Shown in pieces: positions 22,449 through 31,430 of a stretch of 46,583 nucleotides of DNA. A program made the position numbers and the translations under genes. Below the pieces are notes generated by a model. That model was not told where the DNA came from. It did no database searches and worked only from the letters and a program-made list of their open reading frames with translations. Within the stretch, counting starts at the first letter, position 1, and each line of letters starts with the position of its first letter. Origin of the DNA: Bacillota bacterium (lineage in GTDB: Bacteria; Bacillota; Desulfitobacteriia; Desulfitobacteriales; Desulfitobacteriaceae); the NCBI GenBank assembly GCA_021811425.1, contig JAJZPA010000003.1, positions 1 to 46,583 on the forward strand. The letters run 5' to 3'.

Positions 22449-23816
22449 ATGGCAGCTAAAAATCAAACTGCGAAACGTGGCATGGATAAAGAGGAGTTAT
22501 TGGTAAAAGACCGGGAGCATATGTGGCACCACATGGCCCCGTTTAATCCCAATCCTTTAATTGTGACGGAAGGAAACGGATCATGGATTACCGACATTGA
22601 CGGGAATCGTTATTTGGATGGTATGTCCGGCATCTGGTGTGTGAATATTGGCTATGGACGTCAGGAACTTGCTGATGCCGCTTATGAGCAGTTGAAAAAA
22701 CTTTCTTATTATCCTCTCACACAAAGTCATGTTCCTGCAATTGAACTCTCAAAGAAAATCAGCGATTGGTTAGGGGGGGATTACCGGATTTTTTTCTCTA
22801 ACAGTGGCTCCGAAGCGAATGAAGTGGCTTTTAAAGTGGCACGGCAATATCATCAGTATAAAGGCCAGTCTCACCGATACAAAGTGATTTCCCGTTACCG
22901 GGCTTACCATGGTAATTCTATGGGATCATTGGCCGCAACGGGTCAATCTTTACGAAAGGCTACGTATGAACCCCTAGCACCTGGTTTTCTTCATGTATCT
23001 CCGCCTTATTGCTATCGTTGTTCATTTGGCAAGACCTATGGTCAATGCAATTTGGAATGTGCCGAAATTTTTGATGAAGTGATTAATTGGGAAGGAGCGG
23101 AAACGGTTGCCGAGGTGATCATGGAGCCGGTCATCACCGGAGGTGGAGTGATCGTTCCTCCCCCGGAATATCTACCGCGGGTACGGGAGATCTGTGACAA
23201 ACATGGGGTTCTCTTGCACATTGATGAAGTGATTTGCGGGTTTGGACGGTCTGGTCGTAAATTCGGCCACCAAAATTTCGGAGTTCAACCTGACATTGTG
23301 ACGATGGCGGCAGGGATTACCAGTGCATATTTGCCTTTATCGGCCACCGCCGTGCGGGCAGAAATTGCTGATACTTTTATGGGTAGCGCCCAAAATCAGC
23401 ACTTCCGGCATATTAGCACCTTCGGGGGCAACCCAGTTGCTTGTGCATTAGCCATTCGGAACATGGATATTATGGATGAGGAAAATTTAATAGGGAAGGC
23501 CGATCAACTGGGGAGTGAGTTAAGGGAAAAGCTAGCAGCTATTGCTGATCATCCTAATGTGGGTGATATTCGCAGTTTCGGCTTCTTGGCCGGAATCGAG
23601 ATGGTTGAAGATAAGGAAAGCAAAGAAGCGGCAGCTCCGGATAAAGTAGTAAAGGTGATTAATGAATGCAAGAGCCGCGGGCTCATTATCGGGAAAAACG
23701 GTGACACCATTCCTGGATACAATAATATTTTGACACTGTCGCCACCGTTCTCTACGACGAGTGAAGAGATTGATTTTATGGTAAGAGTTCTCAAGGAAGC
23801 GTTCGCTACTTTATAA
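22449..23816 (+). CDS. Class III omega-amino acid:pyruvate aminotransferase homologue lacking the PLP lysine
   Basis: A 455-residue fold-type I aminotransferase of the taurine/beta-alanine:pyruvate branch. It shows HHMAPFNPNPLIV, FFSNSGSEANEVAFK, RAYHGNSMGSLAATG, HIDEVICGFGRSGR and RHISTFGGNPVACALA. The expected role is beta-alanine + pyruvate to malonate semialdehyde + L-alanine. The key oddity is in the segment that in relatives reads MAKGITSAYLPLSA, where the lysine forms the Schiff base with PLP. Here it is MAAGITSAYLPLSA, with codon GCA at 23310-23312 (A288). The rest of the protein looks intact. The start at 22449 follows AAGGGAGGG. The protein may be inactive, may use another mechanism, or the base calls may be wrong. 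Confidence 0.85.
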   Translation: MAAKNQTAKRGMDKEELLVKDREHMWHHMAPFNPNPLIVTEGNGSWITDIDGNRYLDGMSGIWCVNIGYGRQELADAAYEQLKKLSYYPLTQSHVPAIELSKKISDWLGGDYRIFFSNSGSEANEVAFKVARQYHQYKGQSHRYKVISRYRAYHGNSMGSLAATGQSLRKATYEPLAPGFLHVSPPYCYRCSFGKTYGQCNLECAEIFDEVINWEGAETVAEVIMEPVITGGGVIVPPPEYLPRVREICDKHGVLLHIDEVICGFGRSGRKFGHQNFGVQPDIVTMAAGITSAYLPLSATAVRAEIADTFMGSAQNQHFRHISTFGGNPVACALAIRNMDIMDEENLIGKADQLGSELREKLAAIADHPNVGDIRSFGFLAGIEMVEDKESKEAAAPDKVVKVINECKSRGLIIGKNGDTIPGYNNILTLSPPFSTTSEEIDFMVRVLKEAFATL

Positions 23817-23861
23817 ACGAGAATTACTTTGAAAGTTGACAAGAGGAAGGGAGACATAATA

Positions 23862-25370
23862 ATGGCTGTACCAACAAATGGAGAGCAAATTCGAAACTTT
23901 ATTAACGGAACCTGGGTAGAGTCTGCAACCAACCATTATGAGGATGTTTACAACCCTGCCACCGGAGAGGTTCTGGCTCGGGTACCATTTTCCGGGAAGG
24001 ACGAAGTTGATATTGCGGTAAAAGCGGCGGTAGAGGCTTTTCCCGCATGGAGTTCGACTCCGGTAAACGAACGGGCTAAAATCATGTTCCGGTTTCAACA
24101 CTTACTGGTTGAGCATCAGGATGAATTAGCCAGGCTGATAACCATGGAAAATGGAAAAAACCTATCGGAAGCCAGTGCCGAAGTTTATCGAAGCATCGAA
24201 ATGGTAGAATTTGCTGCTGGTATGCCTACTCTAATGATGGGTGACGTATTGCCGAATATTGCCCACAGTCTGGATGGTCAGACAATCCGCTTGCCGTTGG
24301 GTGTTGTGGCCGGCATTGTGCCTTTTAATTTTCCCTTAATGGTTCCTTTCTGGATGTACCCTATAGCAATTACCGCAGGCAATACCTTTGTGCTTAAACC
24401 TTCGGAGCGCACGCCGATTTCTTCAATTCGAGGCATCGAACTGCTGAAAGAGGCCGGCCTACCAGACGGGGTATTGAATATCGTTAACGGGGCCCGCGAT
24501 GTGGTGAACGGAATCCTGGAGCATCCGGAAATCAAGGCCGTTTCGTTTGTAGGTTCCGAACCCGTCGCGGAATATATTTATAAGACGGCTGCGGCTCATG
24601 GTAAGCGGGTGCAGGCTCTCTCCGGGGCTAAAAACCATCACCTAGTGATGCCCGATTGCGACTTGCGCCGGGCAGCAAAGACGATCATCAGTTCGGCTTT
24701 TGGCAACGCCGGGGAGCGATGTATGGCCGCCAGCGTTGTGGTAGCCGTCGAGAACGTGGCTGAACGGCTTGTGCAGATGCTTATCGAGGAGTCTGATGCT
24801 CTGCGCATGGGTAATGGATTAGGAGATAGTATTGAATTAGGCCCGGTCATCAGATCCAACCATTTGGAGCGGGTGCACAGTTTTATCGATAAAGGCTTAC
24901 AAGAAGGAGCTGTTTTTGCGAGAGATGGTCGCATAGATGCCAGGCACTATAGCAAAGGTTATTTCCTTGGTCCGACGATTTTCGATCACGCTGCGCCGGA
25001 AATGACCATTATCCGGGAAGAAATATTTGCCCCTGTCTTAAGCATCATCCGTGTGCAAGATTTTGAAGAGGGGCTCGCTACTATTAAGAAATCGCGTTTT
25101 GGCAATGGTTCCACTATCTATACCAATAGCGGGTATTATGGCCGGGAGTTTGTCCTGCGGGTTGAAGCAGGAATGATCGGCGTCAATGTCGGGGTGCCAG
25201 CTCCGATGGGATTTTTCCCATTCTCTGGGTCAAAACGCTCTTTCTTCGGGGATTTGCATGCCAATGGTAAGGACGGGGTAGAGTTCTATACCCGGAAAAA
25301 GACCATTACTTCCCGCTGGTTTGAACAAGGGGATATAAATATCGGTTCTCAGAAGATTTTTGTGAAATAA
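23862..25370 (+). CDS. mmsA: (Methyl)malonate-semialdehyde dehydrogenase, CoA-acylating
   Basis: A 502-residue aldehyde dehydrogenase. It starts MAVPTNGEQIRNFINGTW and has the NAD-binding GIVPFNFPLMVPFWMYPIA segment, KPSERTP, and SFVGSEPVAEYIY. The catalytic cysteine is C287 in GNAGERCMAASV, with the MmsA/IolA-type C-terminal PFSGSKRSFFGDLHANGKDG. Unlike ordinary aldehyde dehydrogenases, this family lacks the general-base glutamate and releases the acyl group to CoA. Malonate semialdehyde would give acetyl-CoA, carbon dioxide and NADH, the last step from uracil. The start at 23862 has AGGAAGGGAG upstream. It is the last gene of the operon, followed by a terminator. Confidence 0.93.
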   Translation: MAVPTNGEQIRNFINGTWVESATNHYEDVYNPATGEVLARVPFSGKDEVDIAVKAAVEAFPAWSSTPVNERAKIMFRFQHLLVEHQDELARLITMENGKNLSEASAEVYRSIEMVEFAAGMPTLMMGDVLPNIAHSLDGQTIRLPLGVVAGIVPFNFPLMVPFWMYPIAITAGNTFVLKPSERTPISSIRGIELLKEAGLPDGVLNIVNGARDVVNGILEHPEIKAVSFVGSEPVAEYIYKTAAAHGKRVQALSGAKNHHLVMPDCDLRRAAKTIISSAFGNAGERCMAASVVVAVENVAERLVQMLIEESDALRMGNGLGDSIELGPVIRSNHLERVHSFIDKGLQEGAVFARDGRIDARHYSKGYFLGPTIFDHAAPEMTIIREEIFAPVLSIIRVQDFEEGLATIKKSRFGNGSTIYTNSGYYGREFVLRVEAGMIGVNVGVPAPMGFFPFSGSKRSFFGDLHANGKDGVEFYTRKKTITSRWFEQGDINIGSQKIFVK

Positions 25371-25387
25371 GGGCTCAAAAAGAATTT

Positions 25388-25423
25388 ACCCTCAATTCGG
25401 TTAGCCGATCTGAGGGTTTTTCT
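25388..25423 (+). terminator. Rho-independent terminator of the pyrimidine operon
   Basis: ACCCTCA (25388-25394) pairs with TGAGGGT (25411-25417), with an inner CGG/CCG pairing, followed by TTTTTCTCTTT. It ends the six-gene operon 18 bp after mmsA. Confidence 0.85.
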
Positions 25424-25553
25424 CTTTGGGGCCAGATTGATCTTGCAAACTGCCACATCATTGTGTCAATATAAGGATGAACCTTTTGAATCCATTCGTG
25501 ATGTTTATGACGCATCATGACGTAATGCCAGGCAGGGCGGGAGAGCAGAGAAC

Positions 25554-26771
25554 ATGGAGCATAAGCCTGAAGGATTACTACAACTGATAGAAAAAGATAA
25601 GCTGGTGCAAATTATCAAGACGTTTACAAAAGCGACGGATATCACCATCGATATCAATGATGCCGCGGGATTGCCGGTGGTTCAACACGATTATTTTTAT
25701 GGTTTTTGCCGGAGTGTCCGGTCGACGCAGAAGGGTTTGGAACGCTGTATTCATTCTAATGCCAGGCTAGGATTTCAGACGGTAGAGCAGGGAGGTTCAT
25801 GTACAGGAAAATGCTACGCTGGAGTGGTACTCATGTCCGTACCGATTCTGGTCGAGGGTCAGTTTTACGGCTCGATCACATGTGGCCAGATGCACTTACA
25901 TCGACCCGAAGGATATGAGATTGATGAGATGTTGGAGGCAACGCGGGATTTGGGTCTTGATCACGAGTATTTAAAGCAGACATTTCAGGAGATCCAAGTC
26001 ATTAGTTTAGAAAAAAGCCAGGGTGCCGTCGGACTGATTCAGTTTGTAGTGAACTATATCGTTGAATTGATGGTTCGGTCCAAGATGCAAGAGGAGCTGA
26101 GTCGCGAGAAATTGAAGGCGGCGGAGGATACACGTCTGATTGTTGAGTTAGAGCACACGCTGCAAAAGGCGGAGTTAAAAAATCTGCAGGCCCAGATTAA
26201 ACCCCACTTTTTGTTCAATACGTTAAATACGATCAGCAGCTTGGTCACGCTGGGTGAGAATCGGGAAGGCCTAGATACACTCTTTGCGCTCTCCGATCTT
26301 CTGCGGCATAATGTGGATCATCCCGGAGAACTGGTCACTTTGCGTGAAGAATTACACTATATTGAAAGTTATCTTTTGATTCAAAAAAAAAGATTTGGCA
26401 CCCGGCTAGAAGTAAGGATGGAAGTTCCGGAGGATTTGCAGGAGAGGATCATACCTTTTTTGAGTCTTCAACCTCTGGTGGAGAATGCTTGTATTCATGG
26501 GCTGGAACCGAAAGAAGGACTCGGCCACATTTGGATCCGTGGTGAAAAGTTTAGTGATCGCGTAGAGATTGCTGTAATCGATGACGGAGTGGGCATATCT
26601 TCCCTATACTGGGGGGACACTGAAGGGGAAAATAGGTCGGCGGGTCAGGGGATCGGCCTGCGCAATGTTCATCGACGGCTGCAACTTCAGTTTGGCCGGG
26701 AATTTGGAGTTCAATGGACGAGCTCATCGGGAAGAACCATCGTTAAGCTGATCATGCCATCAGAGGAATGA
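25554..26771 (+). CDS. Sensor histidine kinase, PocR ligand-binding domain plus LytS-type kinase
   Basis: A 405-residue protein without transmembrane helices. Residues about 10-180 form a PocR domain, a cytoplasmic small-molecule sensor with conserved cysteines (YGFCRSVRSTQKG, GSCTGKCYAGV, SITCGQM). A short coiled coil (about 185-212) leads to the His_kinase domain with the phospho-acceptor H218 in QIKPHFLFNTLNTISSLV. The HATPase_c domain follows (N-box LVENACIHGLEPKEG, G-boxes DDGVGIS and GQGIGLRN). It probably senses a pathway metabolite and phosphorylates the AraC-type regulator encoded at 28298, with ald lying between them on the other strand. Control of the upstream pyrimidine operon is inferred from position. 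Confidence 0.9.
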   Translation: MEHKPEGLLQLIEKDKLVQIIKTFTKATDITIDINDAAGLPVVQHDYFYGFCRSVRSTQKGLERCIHSNARLGFQTVEQGGSCTGKCYAGVVLMSVPILVEGQFYGSITCGQMHLHRPEGYEIDEMLEATRDLGLDHEYLKQTFQEIQVISLEKSQGAVGLIQFVVNYIVELMVRSKMQEELSREKLKAAEDTRLIVELEHTLQKAELKNLQAQIKPHFLFNTLNTISSLVTLGENREGLDTLFALSDLLRHNVDHPGELVTLREELHYIESYLLIQKKRFGTRLEVRMEVPEDLQERIIPFLSLQPLVENACIHGLEPKEGLGHIWIRGEKFSDRVEIAVIDDGVGISSLYWGDTEGENRSAGQGIGLRNVHRRLQLQFGREFGVQWTSSSGRTIVKLIMPSEE

Positions 26772-26790
26772 CTCGTTTTGCTCATGAAAA

Positions 26791-26820
26791 AAGAGCGGGC
26801 CCGATTTGAGGTCCGCTCTT
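26791..26820. terminator. Bidirectional terminator between kinase gene and ald
   Basis: AAGAGCGG (26791-26798) pairs with CCGCTCTT (26813-26820), with additional GCC/GGT pairing inside. A-rich sequence lies on the left and a short T end on the right. It serves the two convergent genes. Confidence 0.7.
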
Positions 26821-26852
26821 AGAGACAAGGGTGATCTTTGTAACGGAGGCGA

Positions 26853-27989
26853 TTAACGGAAGGTGGCAGGAACTTCAGTCACATCCTGCAGTGGAGTGTA
26901 AGCCAAGTTCAAGGCCGTCGCAACGGCTTGGTAGGTCAGCTTGCCGTGGATGACATTGACGCCACGCGCCAGGGCCAGATCGGTACGGATAGCTTCAGCA
27001 TAACCGAAGTTCGCCAGTTTCAGGGCATACGGCAGAGTTACGTTGGTCAGAGCTAAAGTGGAAGTGCGCGCAACAGCTCCAGGCATGTTGGCGACACTAT
27101 AGTGAATCACGCCATGTTTTTCGTAAGTCGGTTCGGCATGGGTTGTTACCCGGTCGATGGTAGCGATGCTGCCACCCTGGTCGATCGCCACATCGACAAT
27201 GACGGAACCTGGCCGCATCCCTTTGACCATCTCTTCGGTGACGATTTTGGGGGCACGAGCACCAGGAATGAGCACGGCGCCGACCAATAGATCAGCCTCG
27301 GCTACAGCATGTTTCAGGTTATAGCTGTTGGACATCAGGGTCTTGAGGCGAGAACCGAAGATGTCATCGAGGGTGCGGAGGCGAGCGGCACTGACATCCA
27401 GAAGCGTAACATCTGCTCCGAGACCCAGGGCCATTTTAGCGGCATTGGTGCCAACGATGCCCCCGCCGACAATGGTGACTTTGGCAGGGGATACTCCAGG
27501 GACACCGCCCAATAGAATCCCTTTGCCGCCATGGGGTTTTTCCAGAAATTGAGCGCCGATTTGAATCGCCATTCGACCCGCAACTTCACTCATGGGCATC
27601 AGCAAAGGCAAACTTCCGTCAGCCGGTTGAACCGTTTCGTAGGCAATGCCGACAATGTTTTTGCGCAACAGGGCTTCTGTTAAGCGGGGTTCAGGTGCCA
27701 GATGAAGGTATGTGAACAAAAGCTGACCATCCTTGAACAGGTCATATTCAGATGGGAGCGGTTCTTTGACTTTCATGATCATATCAGCGAGCGCAAATAC
27801 TTCGGACGGAGTAGCAAGAACCTCAGCTCCGGCTGCCGAGTATTCATCATCATTGAAACCACTGCCGAGACCGGCATTTGTCTCGACCAAGACGCGATGA
27901 CCGGCTTTGAGGAAAGCGTCCACGCCAGCGGGAGTTAGGGATACGCGATTCTCATTGTTCTTGATCTCTTTTGGTACACCAATTATCAT
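26853..27989 (-). CDS. ald: L-alanine dehydrogenase
   Basis: A 378-residue NAD-dependent enzyme. It opens [23 protein letters not shown], with conserved catalytic residues in [11 protein letters not shown] (Lys) and [11 protein letters not shown] (His). The Rossmann motif is [22 protein letters not shown], and the [16 protein letters not shown] segment is also present. It converts L-alanine + NAD + water to pyruvate + ammonium + NADH, reversibly. AAAGGAG lies 8 nt before the ATG. It lies between the kinase and response regulator genes beside the pyrimidine operon. There it would regenerate the pyruvate consumed by a beta-alanine:pyruvate aminotransferase. The length matches the family. Confidence 0.95.
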   Translation of the reverse strand: MIIGVPKEIKNNENRVSLTPAGVDAFLKAGHRVLVETNAGLGSGFNDDEYSAAGAEVLATPSEVFALADMIMKVKEPLPSEYDLFKDGQLLFTYLHLAPEPRLTEALLRKNIVGIAYETVQPADGSLPLLMPMSEVAGRMAIQIGAQFLEKPHGGKGILLGGVPGVSPAKVTIVGGGIVGTNAAKMALGLGADVTLLDVSAARLRTLDDIFGSRLKTLMSNSYNLKHAVAEADLLVGAVLIPGARAPKIVTEEMVKGMRPGSVIVDVAIDQGGSIATIDRVTTHAEPTYEKHGVIHYSVANMPGAVARTSTLALTNVTLPYALKLANFGYAEAIRTDLALARGVNVIHGKLTYQAVATALNLAYTPLQDVTEVPATFR

Positions 27990-28081
27990 GGGACATGCTC
28001 CTTTCAGATGCGTGCCAGAAGAAGTCTCCCACTTCTATTAAGTGTGACTGAATTCGGCACAACTTATACAAATACTGGTTT

Positions 28082-28113
28082 TTCAGTAGGGGAGTACTGA
28101 TATTCCCACTGAA
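28082..28113. promoter_or_regulatory. Dyad in the ald / response regulator intergenic region
   Basis: TTCAGT (28082-28087) with ACTGAA (28108-28113), plus GGGA/TCCC inside, form an inverted repeat. An alternative pairing CAGTA/TACTG (28084-28099) competes with it. It is about 95 bp upstream of the ald start and 185 bp upstream of the regulator start, so it may be an operator for either gene. The rest of 27990-28297 shows no gene. Confidence 0.35.
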
Positions 28114-28297
28114 TAATCGGGCGAAGCGAGTTCGCTGTCTAAATTATCTCACAATGATGAATTTACACCAGAGAGTGTGAGGTTTATTTATCATGAAATG
28201 TTGTCGCATTTTGTAAGGGGATCTATTAAAATGTTGACATGAACAGGTAAAAACTTGTCATGGATTTTGGTTGCCCAGCCGAGGAGGGGGAGGTAGC

Positions 28298-29332
28298 TTG
28301 TATACGGTTTTGTTGGTTGACGATGAGGAATTGGAACGCAAGGTTGTAGCATTTACCTTACAAAATTCAGGTTTACCGATCGAAATTGTCGGTGAGGCTG
28401 CGAATGGGCGCGAGGCTTTGGAACGAGTGGTTAAGACGTGGCCCGAGGTGATTATTATGGATATTAAAATGCCTGGAATAGATGGCCTCGAAGCCACCCG
28501 CCAAATTAAAGCGCTTGTCCCAACAACGGAAGTCATTATGTTGACGGCTTACGGGAAGTTTTCTTACTCCCAACAAGCCATCAAAGCACAGGCCGATGAT
28601 TATCTGCTCAAGCCGATTCAACCGCAACAGTTGATTAAAGCGGTGGCCGAGGCTATAAGTCGGCTGTCGCTAAAAAGGTTACGACCCGGTCCAGCAGTCG
28701 ACCTGACCAAGATCAGCGAGTGGGTGCGTGCGGGCAATCTGGAAGAGGCGAAGCGAGAATGGGCGATACTTCTGGAATCTGTCGTGCCGTGGGAACAAGC
28801 TTTGGGGTATTCTTTGGGCTGGCGTTTGCTCGTGATCGTGGAACAAGTTGTCCTGTCCGTGGGGATTAAGACGGCTGAGGTCACCACATTGGAACAGGAA
28901 ATGGCGCAGGAATTAGTCCGCATATCTTCCCAGACGAATTTTCAACAATGGGGGGAACGATTATTGGAAAAGTGTCTGGGCTTAATTCGACGGGTGGGCT
29001 ACTCACAGGATCAGATTGTAGTTCGTCAAGCGATGGAATACATTGAAACTCATTTTACCGAGGATGTATCGTTAGTGAATGTATCAGCCCATATTCATCT
29101 GAGTCCAACCTACCTAAGCCGCATCTTTAATAAAAGCGCGGGAATGGGATTTTCGGATTTTGTGGCCAACGTGCGGCTGAAAGCAGCAAAACGACGCTTG
29201 CGCAACTCCACGGAAACCATCGATCAGATTGCGGATGCGCTGGGGTTTAGCTCCAGCAGTTATTTCTCTGCAGTTTTTAAAAAGCACGAGGGCGTTACTC
29301 CTTCTGAGTATCGGGCCAAACGCAATATATGA
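28298..29332 (+). CDS. Response regulator, CheY-like receiver plus AraC-type DNA-binding domain
   Basis: A 344-residue protein starting at a TTG (28298, reading TVLLVDDEELERK) with AGGAGGGGGAGG just upstream. The receiver domain (1-120) has the acidic pair DDEE, phospho-acceptor D55 in IIMDIKMPG, the Thr/Ser switch in MLTAYGKF and the lysine of LLKPI. A linker of about 120 residues precedes a C-terminal AraC/XylS domain with two HTH motifs (VNVSAHIHLSPTYLSRIF and IDQIADALGFSSSSYFSAVF). This is the YesN-type partner of LytS-like kinases, here most likely the PocR kinase. Expected to activate transcription of nearby catabolic genes. Confidence 0.9.
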   Translation: MYTVLLVDDEELERKVVAFTLQNSGLPIEIVGEAANGREALERVVKTWPEVIIMDIKMPGIDGLEATRQIKALVPTTEVIMLTAYGKFSYSQQAIKAQADDYLLKPIQPQQLIKAVAEAISRLSLKRLRPGPAVDLTKISEWVRAGNLEEAKREWAILLESVVPWEQALGYSLGWRLLVIVEQVVLSVGIKTAEVTTLEQEMAQELVRISSQTNFQQWGERLLEKCLGLIRRVGYSQDQIVVRQAMEYIETHFTEDVSLVNVSAHIHLSPTYLSRIFNKSAGMGFSDFVANVRLKAAKRRLRNSTETIDQIADALGFSSSSYFSAVFKKHEGVTPSEYRAKRNI

Positions 29333-29372
29333 ACATATCGTGCTTGAATACGATAAGGTGGAGGTGGGCCGG

Positions 29373-29555
29373 GTGGGCTTTCGTCTTTGGGGAACGCTCA
29401 TCGTCATCGGGTTGGTGGTGTCGATGTTAGTCGTTCAGAGTTTGTTTGGCACTATCGCTGCTTTGGTGCCGGTCTTGGCTTTGGGTTTTTTTCTTTTGGT
29501 TAAGTCTTTCAGGGGTTGGGATAAAATAACAGCCAAAGAAGAGGATAAGAAGTAA
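29373..29555 (+). CDS. Small two-helix membrane protein, unknown function
   Basis: With the GTG at 29373 (GGAGG 8 nt upstream) the product is 60 residues: GFRLWGTLIVIGLVVSMLVV, then a second hydrophobic segment ALVPVLALGFFLLV, and a charged tail GWDKITAKEEDKK. The frame is open further upstream through the end of the response regulator gene, but no better RBS is seen. It lies 40 bp after that regulator and 67 bp before a hydrolase gene on the same strand. The family is not recognised. Confidence 0.5.
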   Translation: MGFRLWGTLIVIGLVVSMLVVQSLFGTIAALVPVLALGFFLLVKSFRGWDKITAKEEDKK

Positions 29556-29622
29556 TCTAAGGATGGAAGGCAAGTTTCAGATGCGAGTGGGATCCACATG
29601 AGCGCGTGCTTGGAGGGGTTTT

Positions 29623-30372
29623 ATGAAGTTTCATGTTGAGATATTGAACAAAGAAGGGTATATCTTACGGGGCTATGTGAACGTTCCTTCCTTGGATGCT
29701 CGTTATCCTACGGTCATCATGCTCCATGGTTTTACGGGGCATAAGACCGAGGGACGATTCCTTTTTGCCCGCACAGCAGCGAAACTAGAGAGTCAGGGGT
29801 TCTGCGTCATTCGTTTTGATTTCGCGCACTCTGGGGACAGTGATGGTTTCTTCGAGTTCATGACGCCGAGTGGAGAAGTTGAAGATACCTTGGAAATCCT
29901 CGGTTTTGCCCAGAGACTGCCATATGTAGATCCCCACCGTGTCGCCCTCTTAGGGTACAGCTTGGGCGGATGGGTGGCGAGCTTGGTGGCGGCCCGGGCT
30001 CCGGAATGGGTAAAAGCCTTGGTGCTTTGGTCTCCCGGAGGAAACATTGCCGAGGTGCTTGGGGAATTTTTCGAGGGGACAGATAAAGAAATTCACGATT
30101 TTGAGGGCCTGCCGATACCTCGACAAGCCTACGATGATGTGTTAAGCGTTGATGTCTATGCGCTTGCTTCCGGATTCAAGGGTAAAGTTTTAATCGTCCA
30201 TGAGACGGGGGACGAACTGGTTCCCTTTGTTTACGCCGAGCGCTTCAAGGATGTTTATGGGCAACAGGCTGAATTGGTAGCCGTGGATTTCAAGGGACAT
30301 GCCTTTGAAAATATCGAGATAGAGAAGGATGTTTTGCAGCGAACCGGGGAGTTTCTGACTAAGACGCTATAA
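29623..30372 (+). CDS. Alpha/beta hydrolase (esterase/acyl hydrolase, S9/Hydrolase_4-like)
   Basis: A 249-residue enzyme. It shows the oxyanion segment VIMLHGFTGHKTEGRFLF, RFDFAHSGDSDG, the nucleophile elbow GYSLGG near residue 112, the acid loop VHETGDELVPF and the terminal histidine in FKGHAFEN. The arrangement resembles cinnamoyl esterase-like hydrolases (Est1E/LJ0536 type), which act on ester-linked aromatic or short acyl groups in the cytoplasm. GGAGGGG lies upstream of the ATG. Its 3' end overlaps the convergent GalT-like gene by 14 bp. The substrate is unknown. Confidence 0.85.
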   Translation: MKFHVEILNKEGYILRGYVNVPSLDARYPTVIMLHGFTGHKTEGRFLFARTAAKLESQGFCVIRFDFAHSGDSDGFFEFMTPSGEVEDTLEILGFAQRLPYVDPHRVALLGYSLGGWVASLVAARAPEWVKALVLWSPGGNIAEVLGEFFEGTDKEIHDFEGLPIPRQAYDDVLSVDVYALASGFKGKVLIVHETGDELVPFVYAERFKDVYGQQAELVAVDFKGHAFENIEIEKDVLQRTGEFLTKTL

Positions 30373-31387
30373 AACTACGCAAAGCTGCAGCCATATCTTC
30401 TGGGCGGGTTAGGGTGTAGAAATCCCCGAATAACAATTGCAGGGTATTGATATCACTTGTCCAGTCGAAAACAGTAAAGCGGCCTACGATGCGGGCGTTC
30501 AGCGTATAATCAAGAGAAGGCTCCGGAGCTGGATAAATCGCGAGGTTAAAGCTTGGGAGATTGAGGCTGTCATAGAAACGCAGCACATGGTGCAAATCCT
30601 GGGCGAAATGCTGAATATCTACCGCAGTCAATTCATTGAGTGTGGATTTTCCGTCGAACACGACTGTAAGATCCGCATAGCCGCGCGAAGCGAAAGAAGA
30701 GAGCCAATGAATGCCCCCTGTTTGCCAGAGATGACGCTCCCCTGCCCCGCGTTCTTGGGTGACGAGATCCTGCCAAGGATTATGCCCCGTTTCCGTATGG
30801 TAGGTTTGCGAGCGGGTGAGGAGAAGGCCATGGCGGTTGCTGGCCTCCGGTCCTGCCAGGGCTTGCATGTGCGGGTGGATGATGGATCCTCCGGCATAGG
30901 GCATGTAATTCCAGCCGATCGCTGGAAAATGGGCATTGCTGGGGTTGTGTTCCCGCGCGCGGCACAAAAACTCAATGGAAGCGTTAAGTCCGTCCACGAT
31001 ACGTTCTACGGGAAAATCACTTAGGGGAAGATAGTGCTCAGGCCCCATGACCACAACACCGGAATAGGGGGCATAAGGAGAAATGTTAGGCACTACGAGC
31101 GCTTGGCCGGAGCGTATCCGCCCGCCGGGAATCAGACTTTCGGGAAAGAGCGGGGTAGCCTTTTCAATGATTCCAGGACAGAATGGGCAGCCTTTTTCTT
31201 GGGAGGCTTTGACGACGGAGGCCCAATCATGGTGGTTCAGGCGAAAGCGACGAAAAGGAAAGAGGCGGGTTAACTCTCCTGTGATCGGATCATGCCGAAT
31301 TTCTGTCTGCACGTCTGTTTCTTGAAACCCATTACGGGGATCTTGAAAAAATGATTGTCGGATTTCCCGCAAAAACTCTAATGGCAT
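30359..31387 (-). CDS. Galactose-1-phosphate uridylyltransferase-like (HIT superfamily) protein
   Basis: A 342-residue protein. An N-terminal GalT-like half has the ligand segment GCPFCPGIIEKATPLFPE (Zn-type CxxC) and VVPNISPYAPYSGVVVMGPEHY. The HIT-type active site GGSIIHPHMQALA lies near residue 175, where canonical GalT has HPHGQ. The CPFC pair and HPHMQ imply a nucleotidyl-transferase or phosphorylase fold. The substrate may not be galactose-1-phosphate, since no other Leloir genes are nearby. DUF4931-type proteins share this layout. The ATG at 31387 is preceded by AAAGGAG. It is monocistronic. Confidence 0.75.
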   Translation of the reverse strand: MPLEFLREIRQSFFQDPRNGFQETDVQTEIRHDPITGELTRLFPFRRFRLNHHDWASVVKASQEKGCPFCPGIIEKATPLFPESLIPGGRIRSGQALVVPNISPYAPYSGVVVMGPEHYLPLSDFPVERIVDGLNASIEFLCRAREHNPSNAHFPAIGWNYMPYAGGSIIHPHMQALAGPEASNRHGLLLTRSQTYHTETGHNPWQDLVTQERGAGERHLWQTGGIHWLSSFASRGYADLTVVFDGKSTLNELTAVDIQHFAQDLHHVLRFYDSLNLPSFNLAIYPAPEPSLDYTLNARIVGRFTVFDWTSDINTLQLLFGDFYTLTRPEDMAAALRSFIAS

Positions 31388-31409
31388 AAGAGCAAACTCC
31401 TTTCCGATT

Positions 31410-31429
31410 CCCCATTCTTGGGGCTTTTT
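31410..31429 (+). terminator. T-tailed hairpin preceding repeat copy B
   Basis: CCCCA (31410-31414) pairs with TGGGG (31419-31423) and is followed by CTTTTT. It has no upstream plus-strand gene ending nearby, so it may be part of the repeat element, as the T-tailed hairpin before copy A may be. Confidence 0.4.
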
Positions 31430-31430
31430 C

